A stretch of DNA of 64,000 nucleotides from positions 16,274,501 to 16,338,500 of the forward strand of contig CM042039.1 of the NCBI GenBank assembly GCA_023525975.1, read 5' to 3'. Positions 21,761-33,200 of this stretch are shown here, piece by piece. The notes under the pieces were generated by a model. That model did no database searches. It worked only from the letters and a program-made list of their open reading frames with translations, and had not been told where the DNA came from. Positions within the stretch are counted from its first letter, which is position 1; every line of letters starts with the position of its first letter. A program made the position numbers and the translations under genes. Source of the stretch: Smallanthus sonchifolius (Eukaryota; Streptophyta; Magnoliopsida; Asterales; Asteraceae).

Positions 21761-24700
21761 GGACGTCCGAAGGGTACAATCTCTAACCGGTGGTTTGAAG
21801 ATAGTGGATGTTCCAGGCACATGACACGAAACATGGCCTTGCTTCAAGACATTAAACAGTGGCCTTTGCCGGAGAAAAAGGCGGCAGCATCACGTGTCAA
21901 GGCGTGGTTTCGAACGGTTGTGTCAGCTTTGACAATGTCAACTTCTGCGAGCAACTGAAGCATAACCTGTTGAGTGTCTCCCAAATGTGTGATAAGGAGT
22001 ACTCGGTGATGTTTGACAAGTCAGAATGCCTGATTCTCAAACCCGGTTTTGAAGTTCCGGAAGATTGGATCCTGATGAGAGCGCCAGAACAAACGAAACC
22101 TATCAGATTGATATGAGCGTGGCAACAACCACCTCAGCAGTTCCTACCTGTTTGCTTACTAAAGCAACAGAGCTCGACTCCATCTTATGGCATAGGAAAC
22201 TCGGACATATTTCATATCATAAAATGAATCATCTTGTCCGAAACGGTTTGGTAACTGGGTTCCTAAGTTGAGATTTACTGTTGCAGATGACGGTATGCCT
22301 TGTAAAAAGGGCAAACAGCAACGGAAATATCACAAGCCCAAGCTCCAAAACTCTATTGATACCCCTTTGGAGCTATTACACATGGATCTGTTTGGCCCCA
22401 TAAGTATCATGAGTATTGGAGGTAAGTCGTTCTGTCAAGTAGTAACTGATGATTTCTCACGTTTTTCTTGGGTGCATTTTTTAGGTTCTAAAGACGAGAC
22501 TGCTAATATTCTTCAATACTTGATCCTGAGCTTGGAATCTCTTTGCAAGCTGAAAGTTAGAAGGAAAAGGAGCGACAACGGAACTGAGTTCAAGAATAAT
22601 TTGATGGAGCTTTTCTGTCTCAAGAAAGGGATCCGTCATGAATTCAGCGCGCCGTACACGCCTCAGCATAATGGAGTTGCTGAACGGAAGAACAGAACTT
22701 TGATTGAGACTGCAAGGACTATGCTGTCGGATGCAAAGCTTCCTGTCACTTTCTGGGCAGAAGCCGTTAATACAGCTTGTCACGTCTTAAACAGAGTTCT
22801 GGTTGTGAAAAGGCACAACAAGACTTGTTACGAGTTGATCAACAATCGACTTCCCAATCTTGATTACCTAGTTCCTTTTGGTAGTCCTTGTTCCTTGTTG
22901 CAACAGTACAAAGACCGCCAGTGTAAGTTTCATACAAAAGCGGTGGAAGGCATCTTCTTAGGATACGTTGCCAACTCGCCTTGCAAGAGAGTGTACAACA
23001 TAGGAACTCGTACTGTCGAGGAATGGTTTGAAGTGGATTGGAGTAAAAACAGTGTTCCACCCAAACCAACAGGTCCAGCTTGGGGTTTTGATTATGATGC
23101 GCTATTCAAGTCATTCAATCTTCCTGATCTATATGTAGTTGACGCCACAAACGTTTATGAATTATTGGGTGGCGGTGATGACTCCAGCTTCTCTACTCGT
23201 GCTACTGTACCAATTATAACTCCTGATTCCAATGTTGCATCTGCATCTGGAACTCATGACAGTGATGACAGTGAAGATGTTCTTGTTGTTGGAGATGACG
23301 CTCAAACCAATCCTAACACAACTGTAGGAAATGAAGCTCCAGCTGATCCAATTAACATTGAATCTTCTTCCTCTGGAACACAGGAAATGGGGGAGTTAAG
23401 CACGAATTTAGATCCAGAAATTCAGGAACCGATTTTACCGGAGACGAGAGTGCATAGGAATCATCCAATCGACAACATTATTGGTGATCCTTATGCCGGT
23501 GTTCAGACTCGTCATCGAACCATCACTGAGAACACCAGTCTTTACACAGAGATACTTGACACTGGTGTCATGGAAACATGTCTGCATGCTGCATTCGTGT
23601 CCCAGTTAGAGCCGAAGAATGTGAAGGAGGCTCTCACTGACAACTGCTGGATTGAGGCGATGCAAGATGAATTGTCTCAATTCCAAAAGTTGCACGTGTG
23701 GGATTTGGTTGACTTGCCAAAGGGCTTTCAACCAATTGGAACCAGATGGGTGTTCAAATGCAAGATGGATGATCGTCATGTTGTTGTGAAGAACAAAGCA
23801 AGATTGGTTGTTCAGGGTTTTTATCAGCAAGAGGGCTTGGATTACACGGAAGTATATACCCCAGTTGCTAGAATTGAGGCCATTCGACTATTCTTGGCTT
23901 ATGCACATATGTCGGCTTCAAGGTCTATCAACTTGATGTGAAGAGTGCTTTCCTTTATGGTAAAGTTCATGAAGAGGTCTATGTCACTCAACCTCCCGGT
24001 TTTGAAGAACCGTATAATATCAATAAAGTGTATAAGCTCGAAAAAGCACTTTATGGTCTTCATCAAGCACAGAGGGCATGGTATGAGACATTATCTAAGC
24101 ATTTACTGTCTAATGGTTTCGACCGTGCATAGATTGACTCGACTCTCTTCATTAGGAAAGCAGGAGGTGACATTCTTCTTGTACAAGTATACGTCGACGA
24201 CATTATCTTTGGATCTACCAATGAAGGGATGTGTAGGGAATTCGAGCAGGTGATGAAGTCCAAGTTTGAAATGAGTAATATGGGTGAATTGTCATTCTTC
24301 CTGGGTCTGCAAGTCAGCAAAGGAGAGGATGACATCTATCTACGTCAAACTAAGTATGTGCAGGACATCTTGTCAAAATACAAGATGAATGATAGCAGTA
24401 CTTATGGCACACCTATCCCAGTCAATCATGGTCTGCATCCTGACAAAGATGGAAAGGATGTCGATAGCAGATTGTACCGTGGGATGATCATGTCACTTAT
24501 GTATCTCACAGCTTCAAGACCCGATATAATGTTTGTTGTGTGCTTGTGCTCAAGGTTTCAGTCTCAACCGAAGGAGTCACAAATGATAGATATGAAGAGA
24601 ATTTTCAGATACCTGAAAGGGAAACCCCGATTAGGTCTTTGGTACTCTAAGCAGCAGTCATTCGACTTCAAAGCCTACACTGATTCAGATTATGGCGGTT

Positions 24701-25134
24701 GTAACCTTGACAGAAAGTCAACTTCTGGTGGATGTCAATTCTTAGGAGACGGACTGGTTTCCTGGCAGTGTAAGAAGCAGTCAACGGTTTCTGTCTCAAC
24801 TTGTGAAGCAGAATACATTGCTGCAGCGAGCGGTTGTTCTCAGATACTGTGGATTCAGCAGCAGTTGAAAGACTATGGCTTAAACTTCACTGGAACTCCT
24901 CTATTCATTGACAACAATGCCACAATGTCCATCACAAATAAGCCGGTGAAACATTCCAAAACTAAACATATAGAGATTCGCCATTATTTCATCCGTGATT
25001 GTGCTGAAAAGCATTTAATTGAACTTGTAAAAGTTCACACGGATGACAATCTTGCTGACCTTTTCACAAAGGCATTTGATCGATCCCGTTTTGAGCATTT
25101 TATCAACTTGATAGGAATGTTCAATCCTGAGTGA
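21746..25134 (+). pseudogene. pol: Element A pol: protease, integrase, RT, RNase H
   Basis: Copia order. Protease: DSGCSRHMT (about 21804). GAG-pre-integrase zinc region with RKLGHISYHKMNHLV (22190-22240) and PCKKGKQ. Integrase core in the open frame 22268-23941 (MDLFGPISIMSIGGKS, SDNGTEFKNNL, QHNGVAERKNRT). RT starts at VFKCKMDDRHVVVKNKARLVV, is frameshifted near 23905, and keeps YVDD near 24194. RNase H is 24660-25134 (YTDSDYGGCNLD, TCEAEYIAAASG, KTKHIEIRHYF) ending FNPE, TGA. Other breaks: frameshifts near 21860 and 22110, stop at 22269-22271, stop at 24130-24132. Catalytic motifs mostly remain, so decay is recent relative to element age. Confidence 0.93.
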
Positions 25135-26443
25135 AAATTAATTTTTCTTGAATCAATTCAATTCATGGAAGTTAAACTTTATTTCTTTTAAATTTTCTGT
25201 ATAGTTCTTTTAAGTTTCAAAATATTTTACAAAAACAAAAACAAAAATAGAAAATGGAGAAAATATCAAAGTTAACTTGAGAAAAGAGGAAATGATAGTA
25301 CATCAGAAATGATCTAAACGTCACAGACTGCTCATATGGGAAATGATTGCGTCATGCTTACTTAACTGTTTAACTTATTATGTTTTTAATCTGCTTGTTT
25401 ACAAGTAATTTAAATTGTAAGTAGGCTATATGCGTCTTTGAATCACTAGTTGTGTGGAAACTAAATCTAAATTACAACTGTGATTTGAACCCATGTTTGC
25501 AAGAGTGTGTGCGTAAAAGAATAGAAAAGATCATTATCAGTTATAAGATGTTAGATTTTGGCAATAATTTTCTTTTGAGGTCAGTTTCGGGTTATGTCGT
25601 TAGCACAATTAATGCGGTTCATCTCACTGCCCATACTCACAAGTATGCAAGGAGAGATTGAATCAAGACATGTCTCTACATTAACCGTTGAGCATGTATT
25701 CGCCCTTGAATCACCCTGATTCATTGAAATCAAATCCAGATAAAAGTTGGATTCCCTTACCTTAAAACTCAAACACCATATATATTATTCTGAATCATCA
25801 TACCAATATTCAATGAAGAAAATCAAATGAAACCAAGACAATGAATCATTTGATTCTAAATCTCATGATTCCTGATAATCCTTATAGATTCTGCTTGATT
25901 TTTCCTGTGCTAATAGATGTAACTTCATTCTGAAAATTCAGAAAATCATTGGGAAAATCTTAGATGCCTTGAGATAATGCAATTTACATTAGTATAGCAT
26001 ATCAGTGGGGTACACGTTGTATATCTTATAAATAATACCTTAATACACAAGAATGTGATACAAAGATGCTTATAGTTTCAAATCTTATAATATTGTCAAC
26101 TTGAATTACTTGTTTATGTGCTTATTACGTATGAATAAATAGTAATCCATGACATGATCCCATATTCTTTGATGTTTATATTGTATTGCTTTAGCTAAAA
26201 GATAGCCTGATATGATCCTCTGCTCGTGTCTTTGATCAAAAAATAGTTTGTGTGAATTCTTGTATATTTTATTAGAAAAGATAAAAAAGATTTTAAGTTT
26301 ATGCATAGTTTAATTTTTATTCAGAAAACCCAAAAATATTTGTGTTTAACCTTCCTGAATTGTATTTGAATCTTCCTGATTGAATATTTCTAACTTGTTC
26401 GTTATTTGACTTGAAATACTTCATAATTTCTGAGTTTAAAATT
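25135..26443 (+). other. Element A non-coding region between pol and internal promoter
   Basis: No convincing ORF. It holds conserved blocks also found after pol in B and C: GGAAATGATAGTACATCA at about 25288, GGGAAATGATTGCGTCATG near 25338, GATTTGAACCCATG near 25484, CATTATCAG near 25532 and TTCATCTCACTGCCCATA near 25618. No role known to me. Confidence 0.6.
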
Positions 26444-26604
26444 TGCGCACTTAAGGGTTGTGCGTACTTGTCAAGTTCGCACGAAGTAAGACTTGCGTAC
26501 TTAGCAAGTACGCAAGAGTTAAAGAATGCGCACTTGTAAGTACGCAAGAGTTAACTCGTGCGCACTTAACAAGTACGCATGACCGATTGAGGATGGGTAT
26601 AAAA
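26444..26604 (+). promoter_or_regulatory. Element A internal promoter module: palindrome array plus TATA box
   Basis: Four P-type inverted repeats (about 26446-26578; the last, GCGCACTT...AAGTACGC, at 26560-26578) are followed after 19 nt by TATAAAA at 26598-26604. It copies the U3 design of the LTRs but lies inside the element, about 720 bp before ORF3. Element C has the same module with the same spacing. Promoter activity is inferred. Confidence 0.65.
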
Positions 26605-26743
26605 GTGACACTTAGAAAATTTTCTCAGTTTTATGCTTTCAAACGAAAAACTTTTCCCTCTGCAAATTTCACTCAAAATCAAAGTGTTCCTAAACCATCT
26701 TTTCATCCCGTCTATAGTTTCATCATCTCATTTCATCGATTTG

Positions 26744-27317
26744 GTGAGAATCGAGGCTAAATCCATCCGTGAAATCGTGACAGTGGACCGATTCTTGACT
26801 AAGAAAACCTAAGTTCAATCCGTTATTTTTAGGGCAAATTGGGGGTTGTTTGGGTAACCTATTATCATTAAACATGATTAGATCACATAATCGATCCTTA
26901 AACGTCCTTTTTAATCTTCGATTTTTGACTTTGGGTTTAAAGTCGAACCGTTAGTGGGTTGGTCGACCATTTTAGGTCAAAGTTGGTCATGTTTAGCAGG
27001 TATTTGGTGTTGTGGTTGGTCCCATAGGTTAGAATCATTGATTCCGACCTAGTGGTGACCCAATACACACCAATTTTTGCACTTTGATTGAATTTAAAAC
27101 TTCTGCATTTTCACCAAGTACGTTTCATGCGCACTTAACAAGTACGCAAGAAACACTTCATGCGTACTTGTTAAGTACGCAAGTACGCAAGACCAACACT
27201 TGGCAAAAATTCCTAAGTCTGAAATTCTGTTCAAAGAGTAACTGCTATACCGAGTCATGTGTATCCGTTTCCGATGATACGTGTTGTTCTTATTATGTTT
27301 CCTGTGTGTTTTTGCAG
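26744..27317 (+). promoter_or_regulatory. Predicted intron in the ORF3 leader, element A
   Basis: Donor-like TTG/GTGAGAATC at 26741-26752 (shared exactly with element C) and a strong acceptor-like tract ending TGTTTTTGCAG at 27317, 3 nt before the ORF3 ATG at 27321. The 574-nt segment between has stops in all frames and P-type palindromes at about 27127-27190. Splicing is predicted, not shown. Confidence 0.5.
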
Positions 27318-27320
27318 ATC

Positions 27321-30300
27321 ATGGCTCGGGCGTTTACTAATGAATTCAACCTGTTAGCCAACACGGAACCAGAATGGAAGGGTGCAGCATTGTAGTATAG
27401 AGACATAGTTGATTTCTTGAACCGTTCAAGAATCAGCTACGTCATTTCTGCTGACCCGATAGTGTCCAGACCCTACCTTGAGCAGTTTTGGGAGACAGCA
27501 GAGCACGACTGCACGGTAACCCCCAATGTTATAAGGGCTACCGTTGCTGGTCATGCTATTGCTTTCTGTGAAGATACTATACGAAGGGTCCTTCAATTCA
27601 GAGACCTTGCGACCGACCCGACAGCCTATCCAGACTACTTTGTGGACGGCTGTTGGAGACAAAGAATGGGATATGTCGGTGCAAGGGACTATGCTTCATA
27701 CAAAAAGATGTGGGTATTAGATCAATGGAGATATTTCGCCCATGTCATGATCATGTGCATCTCATCAAGGAAAGCTGGGAAAGATGCCATGGTTCATGAC
27801 CTTGTAGCAGCCGTGGTCGGCCTTTCTCTCAACAAGGGCTACAACTTTTCCCGCTACATCTTTAACGCCATCAATGACCATATCAACACAGCGGAGAGGT
27901 TTCGGTTCTTGTTATACCCTCGGTTTGTGCAATTTTTGCTAAATGACGCGTTGCCAAACCTTCCTGCTATAGGGGGGAGACTGCAAGTAAAGAGGGTGGA
28001 CAAAAGAGTTTTCGCCCAATTCCTAAAGCCAGGCAGTGTAGATCCTACCCCTGTGCATACAGAACTCTTTAGCCACCTCATCAATGAAGCGTATGTGGCC
28101 TCCGGTGACTAGAGATGGTACAGTCCTGACTCGAAGCCTGAATTGTGTGAACACTTCGATGAGCAACAGGAACAACAACAGGAGGAAATGGAGAGTGATG
28201 ATGGATCGTCTGAGGATGGAGACGACGAAGGCGGTGATGGTGGTGCTGAGGAATCCGATTCAGAAGCAACAGAATCAGATTGTTTTGATTTCGATGACGC
28301 ACCATCGCACGCACACCCCGGGAGATCGGCACAGGTAACCCTACCTGAGTCATCCTCTAAAAGAAAGTGATAGAGCTCGAGCAGCGAATATGAGCCATCC
28401 TCTGACTCTGACGCTGCTCTACAAAGACAAAGGCGAGAGAGTGTTCATAAGAACAGGGGAGATAGGCAAGAGGTTGCTATTTCCAGGGTAGTAGAAGTCC
28501 CGACTGTGCAGCAAGTACAAGTTCCAGCTGCCAGTCCAGATTCAGCCTCTACCCCACCAGCACAGTAATTGTACCGTAGGAGGAGAAGACCACAAGTTCA
28601 AGCTGACGTGGTAGTCACAACAGTCACAGAGGAGGTTCCTGTGACGGTGACCCTCCCTACAACATCAGTCCAAGTGGCGGTGACTACTCCAATTGTCACG
28701 GTGTCTGTCACCATAACCCCTACCACAACACCCACTCCCATCATCTCATCAACAATCCCAACACCCACCTTTGAGCCGTCAAGCCAACCCTTTAATTATG
28801 GTGACTTCCCACAAGGGTTTGACTTCGACACGATCTTTGCCTCCCCTATCCATAATGCCGAAGCGTCATCGTCTAGGCATCCTGATCCAAATGATGCAAG
28901 GATCGATGTGCTAGAAACCTAAGTTGCTGGACTGCTGAAGACTATTCAAAAGTCAAAGGAGGAATCTGATGCTCTACAAGCACAGATTAATTCATTGGCC
29001 GATGAAGTTAGGATTCTACATAGCCAGAGAACGGGGACTAATGAGAGGCTGAAGAACGTAATGGCACAGAACGAGCTGTTAATGAAGACAAATGAAATGA
29101 TTCTAGGACACAGAACTTCACTTGAGCTAAGGCTGGATTTACAAAGAAAAGAGCACGAAGCGATGGTCAAATTAGTTGCAGAACTGACCAAGAAGCTTGA
29201 TGTTCAGAGGAGAAGGAGAAGGAGAAGGAGAAAGAGAAAGAGAAAGAAAAGAAATCCACTGGTGCTGAGCCTTGTCATCCAGTCGACTTGACTAAGGATG
29301 ACGATAAAGACAAGGATCCTGAAGCCGGTTCTAGTGGAGGTGAGCACCAAGCTTTGGCAATTGTGCCCATCTCTGCTATTCCAATGGCTGAGGGGGAGTC
29401 TACTCAGCAAGAGTGTGATGATACCTCTGGTGGTGGTGGTGATAAAGGAAAGTCAGTGGCTGAAGTACTTAAGGACTTATCTGATGATGAGATCCTATAT
29501 CTAGAGCCTGACTATTCCAAAGAAGTACAGATCGATGCTCTCTTCAATCAAGAAGAAGGAGAGATCGACTCTGGTGACGATTGGGATGATGAAGATGAAG
29601 ATGTTGTGAACGAAATTCCCAAGGGTGACGGGGAAGGAGAGTACGAGCTAGAAGATGGAGAGATCTTTGAATTTCCATCCTTCGATGCTCCGCTCGACAT
29701 AGGTTCAGTCGAGCAGGCTGGTAATGTAGAAGCCTCAATTGAAGCCTCCCCAGTTGACCCTGAACCTGTGGACCTAGAGGCACCGAAAGATACAGACATT
29801 CCTTCTACTTCATCAAAGGGTCTAGCTCCTGTGTGGCAAAAGACGTCTATCATAGACAAGCACAGAGCAATAGGGATGATCTTGGCTGTAAGGTTCGAGG
29901 AGGACAAGCAGCTGTTCGCTATCAAAAGGTCTGGCGGGGTTCAATACTTGAAACCCACCAGTGAAGCGTTCAGCTCCTTGCCCAAATACGACCTGGTGTA
30001 CCTAGCAAACCGAGAGCTGCTGGGCCATTCCAATCATGCAGTGGCAATGGGTTTGTGGGTGGTTCTGCAGCGGGAAGCAAGATCTGGGAAGTTCGAGATG
30101 TTCAAGCCTCAAGTGCCCAAGAGAGTTAAGGATAAGCATGTTGTACATCCTGTGACTAAGAAGCACTTAAAGAAATTGGTATACAAGCTAGTGCGATGTG
30201 AAACTAAGATTTCCCTGAGCAAGTTATCTCAGGATATTCTTTTGTGACATGTGGTACTGGTACGTAGATCCAAAAACGGGCGAGGATGTGATCATGGGAA

Positions 30301-30518
30301 AGGGACGTTCCGAGAGTGGGAACTTAGTGCCAAAAGAACTGATCAGAATATTTGATGAAGTCTGCTTCATCAACTTTTCTGTGAAAGATCTGGAGGTACT
30401 AGCAGAACACTATTGTGTCTACACGGACGAATGGACAAAGCTCCTTGCTTCTAAATATGACAAGGTGATCAAGTTCTGCCTTGAATACAAGAAGAAGATG
30501 GAAGCTAATGATGCATAG
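27321..30518 (+). pseudogene. Element A ORF3: large post-pol protein of unknown function
   Basis: Starts ATG at 27321 (MARAFTNEFNLLANTEPEWKG) and ends at TAG 30516-30518, about 1,060 codons. Order: globular N-terminal region (about residues 30-265; SRISYVISADP, VDGCWRQRMGYVG, FLLYPRFVQFLLNDALPNL); acidic Asp/Glu/Ser run (28160-28310); Thr/Val/Pro-rich segment (28600-28790); coiled coil (28930-29200) ending in a GA-rich microsatellite with a frameshift; second acidic run (29440-29690); C-terminal domain (29820-30518; VWQKTSIIDKH, LLGHSNHAVAMGLW). Stops at 27393, 28110, 28369 and 28566; frameshifts near 29240 and 30240. SIRE-type elements are known for an env-like ORF here, but I see no signal peptide or membrane segment, so I do not call it env. 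Function unknown. Confidence 0.82.
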
Positions 30519-30572
30519 CTGTGAAGACTGAAGATTGAAGACTGAAGACGATGAAGATCCCGAGCTGTTGTC

Positions 30573-30583
30573 AAGGGGGAGTT
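30573..30583 (+). other. Element A polypurine tract
   Basis: AAGGGGGAGTT directly before the 3' LTR, the expected plus-strand primer. B has the matching AAGGGGGAG before 38305. Confidence 0.85.
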
Positions 30584-31090
30584 TGTTGAATCACTTTCCT
30601 GTGACAACACTCTGGATAGACTCTTAGTTTGTATTTTCATGTCTGTAATTGTCTTTGTATGTAAGTGTCTTTATGTATTAGTTTATCGAGTTGTATTTAC
30701 TTTTACATATTGAATGTTGCATTTCTTTCTAAGTGTTTTGCGCACTTACATGTGCGCAGGAGAAAGCTCCTGCGTACTTAGCAAGTACGCAAGAGTACCT
30801 TTGCGTACTTGTTAAGTACGCAAGAGCATTTTGCCCTGCGCAGTAGATATAAGTAGGATAGGTTGACATAAGTTAAGTACGCAGGCTTTAGTGCAAATAC
30901 GCAGATTGTAAACCACGTGCTTCTCTCTGTAACCTTCAAGTGTTTATAATACAAATAACGTTTTAAGTGTTTTCTCTTGTCGGTTTACTTTGTTTAGCTA
31001 GACTCTCCACCTAGTCACGGGCATTCCGCACCCGGTCCGACTAGTAGACCCACTTGCATGTGACGATCTGTCACACCCGAGGGACCTACA
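30584..31090 (+). repeat. Element A 3' LTR (507 bp)
   Basis: Matches the 5' LTR end to end (TGTTGAATC...GGGACCTACA) but is 24 bp shorter, because the last GCGCACTT-type palindrome before the TATA box is largely deleted near 30838-30850. Confidence 0.95.
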
Positions 31091-31095
31091 GATGG

Positions 31096-33180
31096 CAATG
31101 ATTGCTTCATTTTTAACCTCTTATGAAAATTTTATTGGTCTTAAGATCACTGATCCTGATATGATTGAGGAGGATTTTAAACAACTGGATAAAGATACTT
31201 TAGAGGAAATGAATATTTAGTGGAACATGGCTTTGTGGTTGAGACAAGGAAAAGATCACTTGAAGAGGACTCGAAAGAAGTTTATTGGGGCATCAAGCAA
31301 GACCAAGATGGGCATGGATAAGTCAAAGGTGAAGTGTTATAACGGTCAGGAATTTGGCCATTTTGCTCGAGAGTGTACTAAACCCAAAAATCAGAATCAA
31401 GGACATTCAAACTCTCAAGGCAATCCATCCAAACCAAGTACTTCTACAGCTTTGATATCTCAACAAGATGAAAATTATGACTAGGTATTCATTTGGAAGA
31501 TATAGTGGCTCAAGTTAGTCAAGCTTTTCTGGCTGAGGTTCATCCTGAAGATGGAAGTGAAAATTGTTCTTCTGATAGTGACTCTGCAGATTCTGGGAGT
31601 GTAAATGAAAATGAAGAGTCACTGCCTCAGAAAAGTGCACCAAAGTTTTCAAATGAAGAATTATTGACTGATGCAGCTGCTGGAAAGGTTACTGAAAAGA
31701 TTGCAGAGATGTTAGCTGAAGAAAATGCATTCATGGCTGATTCTAAGCAGGTACAACAACTTGACTCATGTTTAAAATGCATTGATTTAGAACTCAAAGT
31801 TACAAGATCGTGTGATGATAACACTAATCTTATTTGTGACATTAAATCAATGTACACATCGAACAAAAAGTTAAAGGAAAATGAAACTGTTATGAAAACT
31901 AAAGTTGACTCTTTGAGAAATGATATCAAAGTTTTGCAAAACAAATTAAATGACCAAGCTTTTCGTCTCGATGTGTCATATGCTAAATATGAAAAGAAGA
32001 TTAATGAACTTGCTGTGTCACAGTCTGTAGTAACAAAATTGTTACGAAAGCTTGAATGTTATAAGAATTCTAGTTTCTTGTTGGATTATTATAATGATAA
32101 AGCTTTGGGAGAAAAGGTTATTGGTGGGTTGGCTTTTGTAATAATGTTGATGATATTGAGATTAAGGGTTGTGTTGGTTATTGTCCACCGTTTAATGCAA
32201 ATTATACCCCGAGTGTGATTGAGGAAGTTATGGTTGAAGATCTGGAACCAAAAACTGTGTTGAACATCAATCCTGTTACTGGAAATGACTTAGTATATGA
32301 TGATTCAACTGATGATGATGTGTTTGATTCTAACAAGGTTGAAAGCACAGTAAAAGAATGTAAGTATGTGGAACCTATTGTGGTGAAAACAGTGACCAGA
32401 GACAGGTGCATTCTATCTGAACCGGATGATGTGAGTGAACAACCAAAACCTAAACCTAGTTTTAAACCAGTTAAATCTTTTATAAGTGGAGGTTTTGATT
32501 CCCAAGAGACAAACCAGATTGAGAATATCTCTAATCTTGATTTTTGCAAAAAGAAACTTGCAGAGGAATCTCATAAGGTTGTTCATTCATCAAACACTAT
32601 GTCTCAGTGTTCATCATCTAATTCTTTCAAGGTTCAGAAAGAAACGTTTATGCGTGTTTACAAGGAAAAATGCTCTTGTTTTCATTGTGACACTGTTGGT
32701 CATATCATGAAAGACTGTCCAAACAAAAACTTGGGAAAACGTCTGGAAAATCCTAGGTTGGCACGTTCTTTTGTGAATCCATCGACAACATTTGTACACA
32801 TGACTGTGGATAGTGATGTAAAGAAGCCAAATGTTCATCCTGCTTCTGAGTATATGCAAGTTGAGTCTGTGAAAGTTGTGAAGAAGGTGGAGACTACTCA
32901 TCCAAAAGAAAATTTGTTTAGACCACAACGACGTCGAAGAAATAAACGTTTGAGAAAACTTCTCGAACAAACAGTGGTAAATGACAAGGTTGAGGTAGTG
33001 AGTGTGACTGAAAATGTTCCAGTGACATCAAAATGGAAACCAAAATCTACTATTTCTAGTTCGGAGACAACATCTCCTAAAATTCAGGAGGAATTTGATT
33101 GTGTAATGAAGGAAATTGTTTACTTTGATGAATCAGGACGACCCAAGACCACAATGGCTTGGGTCTCTATTACTAAATAA
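31096..33180 (+). pseudogene. gag: Element B gag, 3' part
   Basis: Resumes after element A: SYENFIG, then the first zinc knuckle near 31338-31380 with its second Cys changed to Gly (CYNGQEFGHFAREC). An acidic stretch, a coiled coil (31490-32130, DDNTNLICDIKSMYTSNKKL) and the second half (32215-33180) follow, with an intact knuckle CFHCDTVGHIMKDC (about 32680-32720) and a basic RRRRNKRLRKLL segment. Ends WVSITK, TAA at 33178-33180. Stops near 31218 and 31482, frameshifts near 31490 and 32140. Two knuckles about 400 residues apart is unusual for copia gag but shared by all family members here. Confidence 0.9.
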
Positions 33181-33200
33181 TTGTTTCTCTTTGTATGCAG
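33181..33200 (+). promoter_or_regulatory. Acceptor-like gag-pol junction, element B
   Basis: TTGTTTCTCTTTGTATGCAG directly follows the gag stop codon and precedes the pol frame (GGAATTCC). Pyrimidine-rich tract plus CAG/G is a textbook plant 3' splice-site shape. Same position in D and A. Splicing not shown. Confidence 0.55.

Larger units (their letters stand above)
17841..31090 (+). mobile_element. Element A: Ty1/copia SIRE/Maximus-like element (P family) with ORF3, complete ends
   Basis: LTRs at 17841-18371 and 30584-31090, 5-bp TSD GATGG (17836-17840 and 31091-31095), primer site, gag, pol, conserved non-coding block, internal promoter module, ORF3, polypurine tract. It is inserted within element B gag; the flanks rejoin in register with the homologous gag of element D. 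Youngest of the nest by position. The LTRs differ at about 20 positions plus one 24-bp gap. All ORFs carry stops or frameshifts. Confidence 0.95.

Noticed and set aside
29206..29255. Arg/Lys-rich tail (RRRRRRRRKRKRKK) as a nuclear localisation signal of ORF3
   Set aside because: It arises from reading a GAGAAG microsatellite after a frameshift; the alternative frame gives a Glu/Lys run consistent with the coiled coil.
27321..30518. Calling ORF3 an envelope gene
   Set aside because: Position fits env-like ORFs of SIRE elements, but no signal peptide, transmembrane helix or fusion-like segment is visible.
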